Positions 1 through 9,578 of a stretch of DNA of 64,000 bases are shown here, piece by piece (within the stretch, counting starts at the first letter, position 1; every line of letters starts with the position of its first letter). The stretch is from Saprospiraceae bacterium (lineage in GTDB: Bacteria > Bacteroidota > Bacteroidia > Chitinophagales > Saprospiraceae). Made by a program: the position numbers and the translations under genes. The DNA lies in NCBI GenBank assembly GCA_022448955.1, contig JAKVCU010000065.1:1-64000 (forward strand), read 5' to 3'. A model generated the notes under the pieces. The model made no database searches and was not told the DNA's origin. It saw nothing but the letters and a program-made list of their open reading frames with translations.

Positions 1-50
1 TTTTTGAAGGGACGCTAAAATTTTATTGTACCAATTTTTTAGCCTAACTA
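1..50 (-). repeat. Partial copy of dispersed palindromic repeat (family A)
   Basis: Read on the minus strand this stretch contains GGCTAAAAAATTGGTACAAT followed by AAAATTTTAGCG. It matches one arm of the long inverted repeat at 39793-39920 and the copy at 60708. The match runs to the window edge, so the unit probably continues upstream. No coding capacity is visible. Confidence 0.6.
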
Positions 51-357
51 CTTACACTCTTTGTTTATTGGGAATACCCTCTAATTTTTATTCTTTTAGG
101 CTGTAGGTCTCAATGTTAGGAAATACACTAGATCCCCCTTTATAAAAAATTTGTAGTTATACTATATCTACAATAGACTTCATTTTACAATAATTCAACT
201 CAACAGAAAATGTAAATGATCTACTATGTTTATCGATTTAGAAAAAACCTCAGAGCTGCCAATTCCATTGTTATCCTATAAATGAATAGATTGCTAATAG
301 AAGCCAAATAGAAGCAAGAGAAAAGCAACTATTCGTGGGTTATCAGATATGTTTTTA
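51..357. other. Non-coding gap downstream of the first sulfatase
   Basis: AT-rich sequence with no ORF and no convincing hairpin terminator for the sulfatase that ends at 358. Apart from the repeat arm at the window edge I see nothing assignable. Confidence 0.4.
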
Positions 358-1767
358 TCACTGATCTTCCGTCCACCACACGTCTGCACCAAGCGTTGGA
401 AATACCCTTTCCTTTAATTGCGCATTCCAGTCTTTCCAATTTGACATTAGGTCATCCAGAACCTGTTGGTTATCACCAGAAAGTTGCATGTTCTCGCCCA
501 CATCAGAAACCACATCAAACAGGAAAGGAGATTCTCCTTTTTGATCCCCATTTGAAACCAGTTTTAAATGACCTTTTCGAACAGCCATAGCACCCTGTTC
601 CCACTTTCTCCAAAACAAATAATCATGAGGATTACCATCATTTTTCCCAGTCAGGAAAGGAATCAAATCGACACCATCCAGTGGTCTTTCTTGAACGATA
701 GGTATTTCATTTTGCGCTACAATAGTTGCCATAATATCGAGGGATGATATGGGTTTATTATAGTTTTGGCCTGGAGGAATAACATTTTTCCAACGCATTG
801 CAAAAGGCACTCGGATTCCACCTTCAAATAGTTCAGATTTAAATCCTCTTAAAGGTGTATTCTGCGATGCGTTATTACGTGCACCCCCGTTATCCGAAAG
901 GAATACAATAAGGGTATGCTCATCAATTCCTTGTTCTGTCAATGTTTGCAAAACGCGACCTACACCGTCATCAACAGCACTTACCATTGCCGCATAGGTC
1001 TTTCTTTTTTCATCTTGCATATCATCAAAGCGTGCTAGGTACTTCTCGGTGGCCTGCAAAGGAGTATGAGGTGCATTATAGGCCAGATAAAGCATAAAAT
1101 GCTGCCCGGCATCTGATTGTTTTTTTATGAACCGAACGGCAGCATCACTAAGTTCATCAGTTAAATAATTGTGAATATTGATGGTTTGTCTGTTCTCAAT
1201 TAATTTCGTTCGGTACCATTCCCATTTTTGGGTTACCTGTGTTATATCATCGAGGTATAAATCCTGTGGGTAATAATTATGCCCTCCCGAAAGAAAGCCA
1301 AAGAAATAATCAAAGCCGCGTTCCAGAGGGTGAAAGAGCGGATGGGTACCCATGTGCCATTTTCCAATGATAGCACTTTTATAATCTGCCTTTTTGAGCA
1401 CTTGTGCTATGGTTTCTTCTTGAATTGGTAGTCCGGCGGTAGAATTAGTAGGATCAATACTGGGATTAGTTGTAAATCCGAACCGGTCTTGATACCTGCC
1501 TGTTAAAAATCCAGCTCGACTTGGTCCACAAACAGGGAAGGTCACATATGCTTCCGCAAAACGAACTCCCTCCTTAGCAATGCGATCGATATACGGAGTT
1601 GGAATATCTTGGCACCCATTAAACCCAACGTCTGCCCATCCCTGATCATCAGTCATAATCACGATTAGATTAGGTTTTGTTGCCCTTGAGGCAGCTTGCT
1701 CTGCTTCCGAACAGGAAGAGAAATAAGTACATAAAAGCAAATAAAAAAGCCATTTAAATTTGTCCAT
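358..1767 (-). CDS. Sulfatase (type I, formylglycine-dependent), lipoprotein
   Basis: A 469-residue S1-family sulfatase that should remove sulfate esters from carbohydrate at the cell surface or in the periplasm. The signal peptide ends in a lipobox-like FSSC (lipid Cys 19). The metal-binding pair DD is at 40-41. The formylglycine motif CGPSR starts at Cys80, and a downstream SDNGG carries further metal ligands. Length and motif order fit arylsulfatase-A-like enzymes. It is the last gene of a minus-strand series and lies 32 bp from the preceding sulfatase, so the two are probably co-transcribed. Maturation needs a formylglycine-generating enzyme or anaerobic equivalent, which is not in this window. 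The exact sulfated position and S1 subfamily cannot be read from sequence. Confidence 0.93.
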   Translation of the reverse strand: MDKFKWLFYLLLCTYFSSCSEAEQAASRATKPNLIVIMTDDQGWADVGFNGCQDIPTPYIDRIAKEGVRFAEAYVTFPVCGPSRAGFLTGRYQDRFGFTTNPSIDPTNSTAGLPIQEETIAQVLKKADYKSAIIGKWHMGTHPLFHPLERGFDYFFGFLSGGHNYYPQDLYLDDITQVTQKWEWYRTKLIENRQTINIHNYLTDELSDAAVRFIKKQSDAGQHFMLYLAYNAPHTPLQATEKYLARFDDMQDEKRKTYAAMVSAVDDGVGRVLQTLTEQGIDEHTLIVFLSDNGGARNNASQNTPLRGFKSELFEGGIRVPFAMRWKNVIPPGQNYNKPISSLDIMATIVAQNEIPIVQERPLDGVDLIPFLTGKNDGNPHDYLFWRKWEQGAMAVRKGHLKLVSNGDQKGESPFLFDVVSDVGENMQLSGDNQQVLDDLMSNWKDWNAQLKERVFPTLGADVWWTEDQ

Positions 1768-1799
1768 GATGACTTGTTGATATAGGTATTAAAAAGGGA

Positions 1800-3368
1800 T
1801 TACTCTCCGAAAACTAAAGCATCCATCTCAGTTCTTAACTGTACCAAAATGTTTTGATGCAAACTATCTGAGGCTAGATTATTCCATTCGTATGGATCAA
1901 CGCGATGATCGTACAACTCTTCTCGTTTATCATGATAGCGTATGTATCTCCAATCGATCGTTCGATAAGAAAAATTCTGTCCTACTAGTGTACTATCTTT
2001 TATGGAGGTATAATTACCAATGATAGAAAGTGCCCCTGCCGGGCCTGGCCATTGCCCATTTTCCGGATCTTCCAGTAATGGCCTAAGGCTATAGCCTCCA
2101 AGCTTCCCCCCCTGATCGTTGATCCTATTACTTCCGGCCAGTTGGCCATAATCTACTAGTGTAGGGAAAAGATCAACTAAGGATACAGGCTGAGCTATCT
2201 TTCCTATTTTGGTTCCTGCACCAGAAATAATTAATGGAACTCTACAACTTTCCTCCCAAGCGGAGTTTTTAAATAAATAAGATTTTTCTCCCATTTGCCA
2301 TCCATGGTCACTAGTCAGAATAATCATTGTATTATCCGCGTAAGAGGAAGATCGTATGGCATCTACGACTTTTCCAATCTGGTCATCGACGAAAGCAATA
2401 CAAGCCAAGTAAGCTTGTAAGAAAGATTTTAGCGCCATTTCTCGATCCCCATTATAGGATGCCAGTAGCATGCGATAATATTTAAGGCCTTTCATGTCAG
2501 TGTTAAAATTATCGGCATACCATGTATCAGAATCATCCTCCTCTTGCCATCTATCCAATTTAATTTCATCAAGAGGAAACATGTTGAAGTATTTTTCTGG
2601 CGCATGCAATGGTGTATGTGGCCTGACAAAACCTAAGCCTATAAAAAAAGGCTGATCGACTGACTTAGCTTCAAGTTCTTTGATTTTTTGGATAGCAAAT
2701 GCTGCATGTTTTTCATCATTTGTCATATCGCGATCATTATCGGAAATATAATGAAAGGTTTCCTCGTCCCAGCCCTGCATCCACTCAATTCTGGCCTCGT
2801 TTGTTGAGGAAGAATTACTTGACAAAAAGGGGCCAAAAGACCCGTCAATTGGCCCAATTTCCCGATATGGAAGAGGTACATTAGGATGGGCTACTCTGTT
2901 TTCGCCATTAAATGCGAAAGGGCCGTAGTTGTGTGTTAGATTAGCACCCCAATCATCCCAAGGTGTTGATTCGTGGGTATGATATATTTTTCCGCTACCC
3001 GCCACGTAATAGCCATTTTCTTGGAATAGATCAATAAAAGTCTTATTGTGTTGAAGCATCTTTTGTTTGGTTCTGGGTGTCCACCCAAAATCCTCTGAGT
3101 CATGAGGATAAACCCCTGTTAGAAAACTATTACGGGAGGGAGAACACACCGGAATATTGCTCTGCGCATTGAGAAAAATAAGCCCACTTTCGGCCAGAGC
3201 GTTCATATTTGGGGTCTGAGCTTGTGGATGACCGCCAAATACGCCGATGTAATCATTGAGATCGTCACATACCATAAATACTATATTGGGGCGTTCTATT
3301 TTTTCGATTTGTTGAGTACATCCTGCACAAGCAAGTAGGATTAAAAGCGATAAGGTAATCTTTGTCAT
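1800..3368 (-). CDS. Sulfatase, iduronate-2-sulfatase-like, lipoprotein
   Basis: A type I sulfatase of 522 residues. The ORF track begins at a TTG eight codons upstream. The ATG at 3368 gives a compact lipoprotein signal ending LACAGC and is preferred. The protein has the DD metal pair (CDDLND), the formylglycine motif CSPSR, an HTPLHAPEKYF segment and the SDHGWQMGE segment typical of iduronate-2-sulfatase-like (S1_7-type) enzymes. It closely resembles the sulfatase at 26920-28545 in length and motif spacing, so the locus carries two paralogues of this type. It is followed at 32 bp by a further sulfatase and preceded by a beta-helix lipoprotein, as expected for stepwise desulfation of an algal polysaccharide. 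Substrate not determinable. Confidence 0.93.
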   Translation of the reverse strand: MTKITLSLLILLACAGCTQQIEKIERPNIVFMVCDDLNDYIGVFGGHPQAQTPNMNALAESGLIFLNAQSNIPVCSPSRNSFLTGVYPHDSEDFGWTPRTKQKMLQHNKTFIDLFQENGYYVAGSGKIYHTHESTPWDDWGANLTHNYGPFAFNGENRVAHPNVPLPYREIGPIDGSFGPFLSSNSSSTNEARIEWMQGWDEETFHYISDNDRDMTNDEKHAAFAIQKIKELEAKSVDQPFFIGLGFVRPHTPLHAPEKYFNMFPLDEIKLDRWQEEDDSDTWYADNFNTDMKGLKYYRMLLASYNGDREMALKSFLQAYLACIAFVDDQIGKVVDAIRSSSYADNTMIILTSDHGWQMGEKSYLFKNSAWEESCRVPLIISGAGTKIGKIAQPVSLVDLFPTLVDYGQLAGSNRINDQGGKLGGYSLRPLLEDPENGQWPGPAGALSIIGNYTSIKDSTLVGQNFSYRTIDWRYIRYHDKREELYDHRVDPYEWNNLASDSLHQNILVQLRTEMDALVFGE

Positions 3369-3444
3369 ATTCAATCGTATTTTATGGCTCAAATTGTTAT
3401 CCTAAATCAAAAAAGTAAATTGTGGTAAAGGGCCTTACTCCAAT

Positions 3445-4536
3445 TCAAAGAAAATGAACTTCTCGATCCTCACTGCATCTCAAAGGCACCGATATCTGGG
3501 GGGTAATTATTTGCCCACGATAATCGCCGTTCTCAGGAATAAATCCTCCTAAGACTCCATGAGGATCATTAGGCAATCGGAATGAATAAATGCCTTGATC
3601 TTTTATGACAGAATAATTAGCAGGTAGATAGTCAAGTGCATCTGCCCCACCCAGATTTGCACATTGAGGATCAATGGCTATATTTTCAAGATAGACATCC
3701 CAAGTATGAGGTATTTCCGCTGTATGATATGGGATCGATGCGTGACCGGTTACGGTTCTATTATTTCGACTTTCAATATCTACATGTGTGCCTGCACAAT
3801 CAAGTCGAACACGCCCGCCACTGAGATAGTTATATTCTGCAACGAAATCGATGGTATACCACGTCCATAAGCGATCCCTTCTTCCTTTCATACGCGGATC
3901 ATCAAAACATCCGGGTTCTTTGATGGTATTCCGTGGGATATATACATTTTTGCAACCGGCTGTGACTATACCGTCTCCACCAAGCTTCTCAAAGTGATTG
4001 TCTATGATGGTAATATTATCGTGAAAGGTGGCTTGTGCTAGTTCATTTTCTCGGGGCCATTTATAAATGACAATTGCGTGGGTTACAATATTTTCCACTT
4101 CGATATAAGAGCAATACGTTAGTTCTATACTACTAGTTTGGCCTCTACAATCAATCTTAGCCCGATCATCATCGTTTTCGGCATCGAATACGCCAATTTT
4201 AATAGGCTGATCGGCTGATCCTTCCTGATTGGATAAATGTAATTGCCCTGTAAAGGTTTGCCCGTCACGCAAAAGCATCCAGTATTCAGGCTCGTAAGTA
4301 ATACTAGCCTTTCCTAGTGTTTTCCAAGCCTGATCGGGAGACATTCCATTATAGGTGTCCTTTCCTAATTGGTAATCTAAATAAAATATCCTACCAATGG
4401 CATTTAATACTTCTTCATCAGGGAAAGTTTCTTCGACAGTCTCCATTTTAAATTCACTTTGAGAACAATTAGCCAGCAGAAATACGGACAAAAAGAGGAG
4501 GGATATGTATAGAAAACGGATTCCTAGTTTACACAT
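3445..4536 (-). CDS. Right-handed beta-helix lipoprotein, polysaccharide-related
   Basis: A 363-residue lipoprotein (signal ending LLANC, lipid Cys 24). The mature start YLDYQLGKDTYNGMSPDQAW is the recurring 'YVDPxxGNDxNDGxSPxxAW' opening of secreted right-handed parallel beta-helix proteins, many of which are polysaccharide lyases or glycosidases. Asn/Ile-rich turns (such as ENIVTHAI, NITIIDNHFEKLGGDGI) fit helix rungs. It resembles the longer protein at 17277-18857 in its opening. Neighbours on both sides are sulfatases and an esterase, so a role in carbohydrate binding or cleavage is inferred. No catalytic residues can be named, and it may not be an enzyme. Confidence 0.75.
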   Translation of the reverse strand: MCKLGIRFLYISLLFLSVFLLANCSQSEFKMETVEETFPDEEVLNAIGRIFYLDYQLGKDTYNGMSPDQAWKTLGKASITYEPEYWMLLRDGQTFTGQLHLSNQEGSADQPIKIGVFDAENDDDRAKIDCRGQTSSIELTYCSYIEVENIVTHAIVIYKWPRENELAQATFHDNITIIDNHFEKLGGDGIVTAGCKNVYIPRNTIKEPGCFDDPRMKGRRDRLWTWYTIDFVAEYNYLSGGRVRLDCAGTHVDIESRNNRTVTGHASIPYHTAEIPHTWDVYLENIAIDPQCANLGGADALDYLPANYSVIKDQGIYSFRLPNDPHGVLGGFIPENGDYRGQIITPQISVPLRCSEDREVHFL

Positions 4537-4787
4537 GGCAGCTATTTCAGGTTTTTACTATAAAGAGGTGATACCTTTTGTGAATCCGATATATGCAAAA
4601 AAAAACGAGGTTAATTTTAGTACATAATGGAAATTCTTAAAGATGTGTTTTAGCATAAAATTCTCTAATAGCTTTGTCAAAATTATTAAACTATAGAAAG
4701 AGTGTATCCACATATCTTTTCCATTACTAACCGGATATTAACCCTCTACTGCATGAGTTAGAACAAATATTTGTATAGATAAGAGGA

Positions 4788-6746
4788 CTACCGAGCCCAT
4801 TGATCTGTCCTAAAAGGAGATGCAGGTAACCCTTCCATATTTGTGAGATTTGCTTGCTCAGGATTATTGGCCCAGGCATACCTTACAGCTACTGGCTCTT
4901 TTATCGTATCAGACCAAACCACAACCTTATTACCTTCTATTTTGGCTTTCGCCCAAACGAAATTTTTGTCTGCACCAGCAATGGTAAACCCTTTCAAGTC
5001 GCTCTCATCTTGAAAATTTAGTTTTGAACCAAAGCAATCAAAAAGAAGTACCGCTTTACCCTTTCTAATGCGCATTGATTTATACAATGGTCCAGAATAA
5101 ACTAATTGTTCTTTGTATGCTACTTTTTGAGCTGCTATAGCTAGACGTTTACCCACATCCTCTTTATTCTTTGGATGAACATCATTCCATTCTCCAATAT
5201 CGATAGCAACAGCCATTCCCGTATTAGGTAAAACTAGCGTTTTCAACTGTGATTCGCGTAAAAGGGCCCAATTACTGGCTCCCGGCTGCTCAGTTTTTCT
5301 TCCAAAATTAGCGAGTTGAACAAACAAGAAGGGCATGTCATCATGCTGCCTTATTTGGCGCCAGTTTTGAATTAAAGCAGGAAATAGCCGAGTATATTCT
5401 TGGGCTTTGCTCACATTACCTTCTCCTTGATACCATATTACACCTTTAATTTGATAATTGGTCAAGGGAGCAATCATATTATTAAAGAGGCCTGTGGGGA
5501 CCCATTGTAGCATGACAGGGTATGCTAGAGGGGGCATTTTAGCACCAATGTGATATTGCCAAGGGCCACTCAAATCCACTATATTTGTGTGCTTTGTTAA
5601 AGCCATTTGATAGCCTTCAACAAAGCCTGCTCTACCGCGCCAATTTACGACACGGATCGTAATCTGATTACTGCCTTCCCTTAAAAGGCCTTCCGGTAAG
5701 GTATAGGTTCGAGTAGCCCACTGATGATTTGTTGAGCCCACCCAGATACCATTGATATAAACGGAGTCAGCATCAATAATACGTCCAAGTTTGAGTTGTA
5801 GGGGGCCATCTAAAAAGGATTTTGATACATCAAACTTGCGGCTCAACCAGATTACTCCATTTGGGTATAAATGATCATTTGGATGCAGGTAATCAGGTAA
5901 ATTAATGGAAGACCAACTATCCCGATTGACTTGCTCAGCGAACCATGGGGTTTGTCCTTTCTGAATACCCTTATCTGACTTGCGGACTTGCTCATGCCAA
6001 TCGGCTATATCTTGACTATTTTTTTGTTCTAAGGTATGCACATAAGCAGTATCTTTGTATTTTTTGACCTCATCAAGATATTCAGGAAAAGTTTTCAATG
6101 CCTCTTTACTCATCCATGCCTGTGCAGGAGAACCACCGACGCTGGCGTTAATAAGTCCTATAGGTAGCTTATATTTCTCATATAGTGCTAGACCGAAGAA
6201 ATAAGCTACTGCCGAAAAATCGAGGACAGATTCTGGATGGGCAGCGGTCCATTGACCACCCACTAAATCAGCTTGTACCTTATTTAAATTATAGTCCTTT
6301 GGTACATCAAAATGACGAATAAATGTATTGGCGCTATTCGTAATAGAATGGGCATATTTATGCTTGGCACTAGCCATCGTGAATTGCATATTGGATTGAC
6401 CAGAACATAGCCATACCTCACCTATTAAAATATTCTGGATTAGGATAGTCGAATCTTTTGTGGATATAAGCATCTCGAAAGGCCCCCCAGCTTTCATTTT
6501 GGGTAACTTTATTTTCCAGCTGCCAGATGAGTCTGATAAAGCTTGGTATTTTTTATCCTGAAAATGGACCATTACGCAATCTCCAACAGAAGCCCAACCC
6601 CATATATTTAAATTTGTATTACGCTGTAAAACCATACCATTAGCAATCAACCTTGGTAGATGGATTTTGGCACATGCAGTAAAACCTACTAATAGGAAGA
6701 GAAAAATATGAATATACTTAGTAGCAAGAAATGGTATCTTTTTCAT
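4788..6746 (-). CDS. Sialate O-acetylesterase family (SGNH/SASA) carbohydrate esterase
   Basis: A 652-residue secreted esterase. The N-terminal signal ends near FTAC (possible lipid Cys 25). GQSNM, with Ser117 as likely nucleophile, is the SASA-domain block I. VIWYQGEGN is the conserved central block, and WNDVHPKNK carries the C-terminal Asp/His of the triad. Between about 280 and 400 a beta-sandwich insertion (LNGIWVGSTN... region) is typical of long sialate O-acetylesterase-like proteins in polysaccharide loci. It probably removes acetyl groups from sugars rather than acting on sialic acid. It lies 23 bp downstream of the sulfatase at 6770, suggesting one transcript. Confidence 0.9.
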   Translation of the reverse strand: MKKIPFLATKYIHIFLFLLVGFTACAKIHLPRLIANGMVLQRNTNLNIWGWASVGDCVMVHFQDKKYQALSDSSGSWKIKLPKMKAGGPFEMLISTKDSTILIQNILIGEVWLCSGQSNMQFTMASAKHKYAHSITNSANTFIRHFDVPKDYNLNKVQADLVGGQWTAAHPESVLDFSAVAYFFGLALYEKYKLPIGLINASVGGSPAQAWMSKEALKTFPEYLDEVKKYKDTAYVHTLEQKNSQDIADWHEQVRKSDKGIQKGQTPWFAEQVNRDSWSSINLPDYLHPNDHLYPNGVIWLSRKFDVSKSFLDGPLQLKLGRIIDADSVYINGIWVGSTNHQWATRTYTLPEGLLREGSNQITIRVVNWRGRAGFVEGYQMALTKHTNIVDLSGPWQYHIGAKMPPLAYPVMLQWVPTGLFNNMIAPLTNYQIKGVIWYQGEGNVSKAQEYTRLFPALIQNWRQIRQHDDMPFLFVQLANFGRKTEQPGASNWALLRESQLKTLVLPNTGMAVAIDIGEWNDVHPKNKEDVGKRLAIAAQKVAYKEQLVYSGPLYKSMRIRKGKAVLLFDCFGSKLNFQDESDLKGFTIAGADKNFVWAKAKIEGNKVVVWSDTIKEPVAVRYAWANNPEQANLTNMEGLPASPFRTDQWAR

Positions 6747-6769
6747 ATTTGATCTTTGACTAATTATGG

Positions 6770-8695
6770 CTATTCATCTTTAATATCTAACCCTAAATAA
6801 ATCAAACGCTCCTTGACCAGTGAATTTTTCTCCTGCAACCACAGTGGATTTACCATTCCTTTTTCAAGTGTAAATACGTAGCTCTGATTAGTATCTTTTA
6901 ATAAGACAATACTATTGAGTATTAGGTTAGCTTCGGTATGTGTGTTGGCCTTTTTAAGGCAGTTCGTTAGTCTGTCAACAGGGTTTTCGATTTGAACTAG
7001 ACCTAAAAACTCTGCTGCTCTTACTTGGACTAAATTTTCTTCATCTTCCTTTGCTAATTCACGTGCTTTATCATAGAAAATATAAGCTTCCTCACCAAAA
7101 GAACTACATACGATAAGACCCCAGTATCTTTTCCAAGGGTTACTCGAATTTAAGGCCATATTTATGCCTTCGCGAGCATCTTCGAAGGACAATAAGCTAA
7201 GATCTGCTACATCAATGAGCTGAGCGATTTCTGCCTTATTTCGCTGACCAAAGTGTACAGGATTTTTCCAAGCCATTTTGATTAAGAAATTTTCAGGATA
7301 GAAACTGAGATCAGGTAATGATTTTACTTTTTCTTGTAGCTTCTTTCGCATTTTTTGGAGTAAGCCTTTCATCTGGGGTTTGGTTGCTAGATTATTGAGT
7401 TCATGTGGGTCTTCTTTTATGTTATAGAGTGCCTCGGGTAGGCGAGGTTCAAAGAACTGTTTTTGGGTATCATTCAATTTACCATCTTTATATAATTGGA
7501 GCCATTCTTTGTAGGCTAACATTCGGTATCGATAAAAATTGTGAAGTCCATCAATGTTAAAGGGTTGATAGTTTCTGATATATTTGTAATTCCCAATACG
7601 GATTGATCGTACTAAATCATATTTTTCGTCAAAGCGATCAGCATAGCTGAATACTGAATTTCTTTCATTTAGTTCTTTTTTAGAGATTCCTTGACCTAAG
7701 AACGGAATTCCATCCATCTCGCTGGGGATTTTAATATCAGCAAGATTTAATACAGTAGGGGCCAAATCAATAAATCGAATAAATTCATTGACTCGGCTTC
7801 CTCTTTGAACAGGGACGAGATGCTTCCATTTTGAAGGCACATAAACTACTAAAGGCACATGTATGCCTCTCTCGTAAATATATCCTTTGCTACCTGGTAA
7901 AACGCCTCCATGATCACCATAGTAGAAAATAAAAGTATCTTCCATTAGCCCATCTTCTTCTAATTGTTTTAGAAAAGAGTTGATCGCTTGATCAGCCTTC
8001 TGATGCAGATCATGATAAAGAGATTGCGTATATCGGAAGGTAAAGGTATTCGGGTGATAGGGGCGTGGTACTACGGTCTTGGGGTTTGTGAGGGGCTTAC
8101 TATTTTGCATTTCCTTTTGGTCAAAATGTAATTTTCCTTCATGTGTAATTCCAAAGTTTTGCACATGGAAGAAGGCTTGTCCTTTTTTCCGATCTCGATA
8201 GGTAGCTGTATTTGAGGAATTATCCCAGACTCCCTCTCCCTTTATAAAGTTGTAATCTTCTTTGCTGTTGTTACTTGTATAATATCCAGCCTGCCGCAAA
8301 TAATAAGGAAACATCCTTAGTCCTTCAGGCATGGGGACCCTTTTCATGCTGCGATGATATTGAGCTCCTACTCTCGGAGCATAACAACCAGAAATGATAG
8401 TACTTCTTGCAACAGAACACACGGGGGCTTGAGAAAAAGCATTGTCAAAAATTATCCCCTCCTTAGCTAGACGCTCAATGGTGGGCATGGAAACACCATT
8501 TTCATCATACAATTTTAAATAATGCTTAGAATTGTCCTCCGTAACTATCCAAACTATATTAGGTCGTTCTTGGCCTTTGGCAATTGAAAAAAAGAAACTG
8601 AGGGTGATCATTAGAATGATCGCAAAAGTAGACTTGCTCCATTTAGAAACCAAAGTAAAGAACAAAAAAAATACTGCTGAAAAATGGGTCTTCAT
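6770..8695 (-). CDS. Sulfatase with CSVAR motif and helical-repeat C terminus
   Basis: A 641-residue S1-type sulfatase with two departures from the textbook form. The formylglycine site reads CSVAR (Cys93) where CxPSR or CxAxR is usual, and the first metal pair is ED (TEDNS) instead of DD. Both features recur in a heparan-sulfatase-like group, so the enzyme may well be active. After the catalytic part (to about 480) the tail is made of amphipathic helices resembling HEAT repeats. The N terminus has two hydrophobic runs. The internal Met29 (8611) would give a normal signal peptide ending AKG/Q, so the start is uncertain. It is the first gene of a run transcribed leftwards and has a candidate AraC-type operator about 75 bp upstream. 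Confidence 0.9.
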   Translation of the reverse strand: MKTHFSAVFFLFFTLVSKWSKSTFAIILMITLSFFFSIAKGQERPNIVWIVTEDNSKHYLKLYDENGVSMPTIERLAKEGIIFDNAFSQAPVCSVARSTIISGCYAPRVGAQYHRSMKRVPMPEGLRMFPYYLRQAGYYTSNNSKEDYNFIKGEGVWDNSSNTATYRDRKKGQAFFHVQNFGITHEGKLHFDQKEMQNSKPLTNPKTVVPRPYHPNTFTFRYTQSLYHDLHQKADQAINSFLKQLEEDGLMEDTFIFYYGDHGGVLPGSKGYIYERGIHVPLVVYVPSKWKHLVPVQRGSRVNEFIRFIDLAPTVLNLADIKIPSEMDGIPFLGQGISKKELNERNSVFSYADRFDEKYDLVRSIRIGNYKYIRNYQPFNIDGLHNFYRYRMLAYKEWLQLYKDGKLNDTQKQFFEPRLPEALYNIKEDPHELNNLATKPQMKGLLQKMRKKLQEKVKSLPDLSFYPENFLIKMAWKNPVHFGQRNKAEIAQLIDVADLSLLSFEDAREGINMALNSSNPWKRYWGLIVCSSFGEEAYIFYDKARELAKEDEENLVQVRAAEFLGLVQIENPVDRLTNCLKKANTHTEANLILNSIVLLKDTNQSYVFTLEKGMVNPLWLQEKNSLVKERLIYLGLDIKDE

Positions 8696-9578
8696 TGCAA
8701 TATGGCTTTAAAAAATAATTAATGGGCAGTTGTAATAAACATTGATTTCAACGGAGTAATCGGACAGATATTAACCATAATTACTCGAATATTAACAGAA
8801 AACTAATGTCTTGAGACGAATGATGATCAATTACTGTACATTGAATTATCAATCGACTAAAAGCAATGCACTTTATATTAATGTTAAGCTAATAAGTGTA
8901 TATTTTAAGTCTCAACTTCATACATTACTGTTGATACATTAAGTGGTGCGATAAGTTTTTATGAGTGCCACTTTTTTATTGCCTAGTATAACAATTGTAA
9001 AAAATAGATAAGGCCATAATGGTTATAATAGGGGTCTTAATTTTTTGAAACTAATGTAGTGAAAATATTAAAACCTTATTGTTGGTATACTTTTCAGTTT
9101 TGAAGGAAATTTTGTCTACAGGTAATTCCCATTGTTGGGAAAGAATCATGAAGTGTAAAAATAAATCAGTGATTATTCATTTTATCGTTTTCAAAGCAGC
9201 TAGATAATCTATCGAATTAGTATATGCTTCTTTACCTCAATGGGTTGGATGTATGTAATAGTATGGTAATATATATCTAGGCTGCCCTCACAAAGGCGCT
9301 TATTTTTCTGTAGAGACCAGTTGAGTGAATAAATGTTTTAAAGCTTTACTCGTCCGATTTGAAACGAAACTCGAAAGGTGAGCGAGTTGATTATATATCA
9401 AACAAATCATTTTTAAACAACTGCATCGATGCTTTGAGCAATTGGATAATATTGATTAGATACCAATATTTAACATTTTATGAATGACTCTTTTCTGTCC
9501 TTTACTCAGTTTTTAAACACACTACTAATAAATCCACTCTCACTCGCTCTTATCATGCAAGGTACTGAGTGTTTTTAT
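8696..9578. other. Non-coding region upstream of the CSVAR sulfatase
   Basis: 883 bp without a credible gene. The left part should hold the promoter of the sulfatase-esterase run and contains the 21-bp-period ATTAAC repeat listed separately. A weak hairpin followed by six T residues lies at 8941-8977 on the plus strand, with no plus-strand gene ahead of it. The rest is AT-rich with nothing I can assign. Confidence 0.5.
8770..8796. promoter_or_regulatory. Candidate AraC-type operator (ATTAAC-N15-ATTAAC)
   Basis: Two identical ATTAAC half-sites in direct orientation, separated by 15 bp (21-bp period, two helix turns), lie about 75 bp upstream of the sulfatase start. A second site with the same geometry occurs at 34098-34124, beside the AraC gene of this locus. 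Direct repeats of this period are typical of AraC-family binding sites. The assignment is inference from two sites in AT-rich DNA. Confidence 0.35.

Noticed and set aside
8941-8977. Plus-strand terminator-like hairpin in the 8.7-9.6 kb gap
   Set aside because: The stem is short with a bulge and a long loop, and there is no plus-strand gene upstream, so I do not list it as a terminator.
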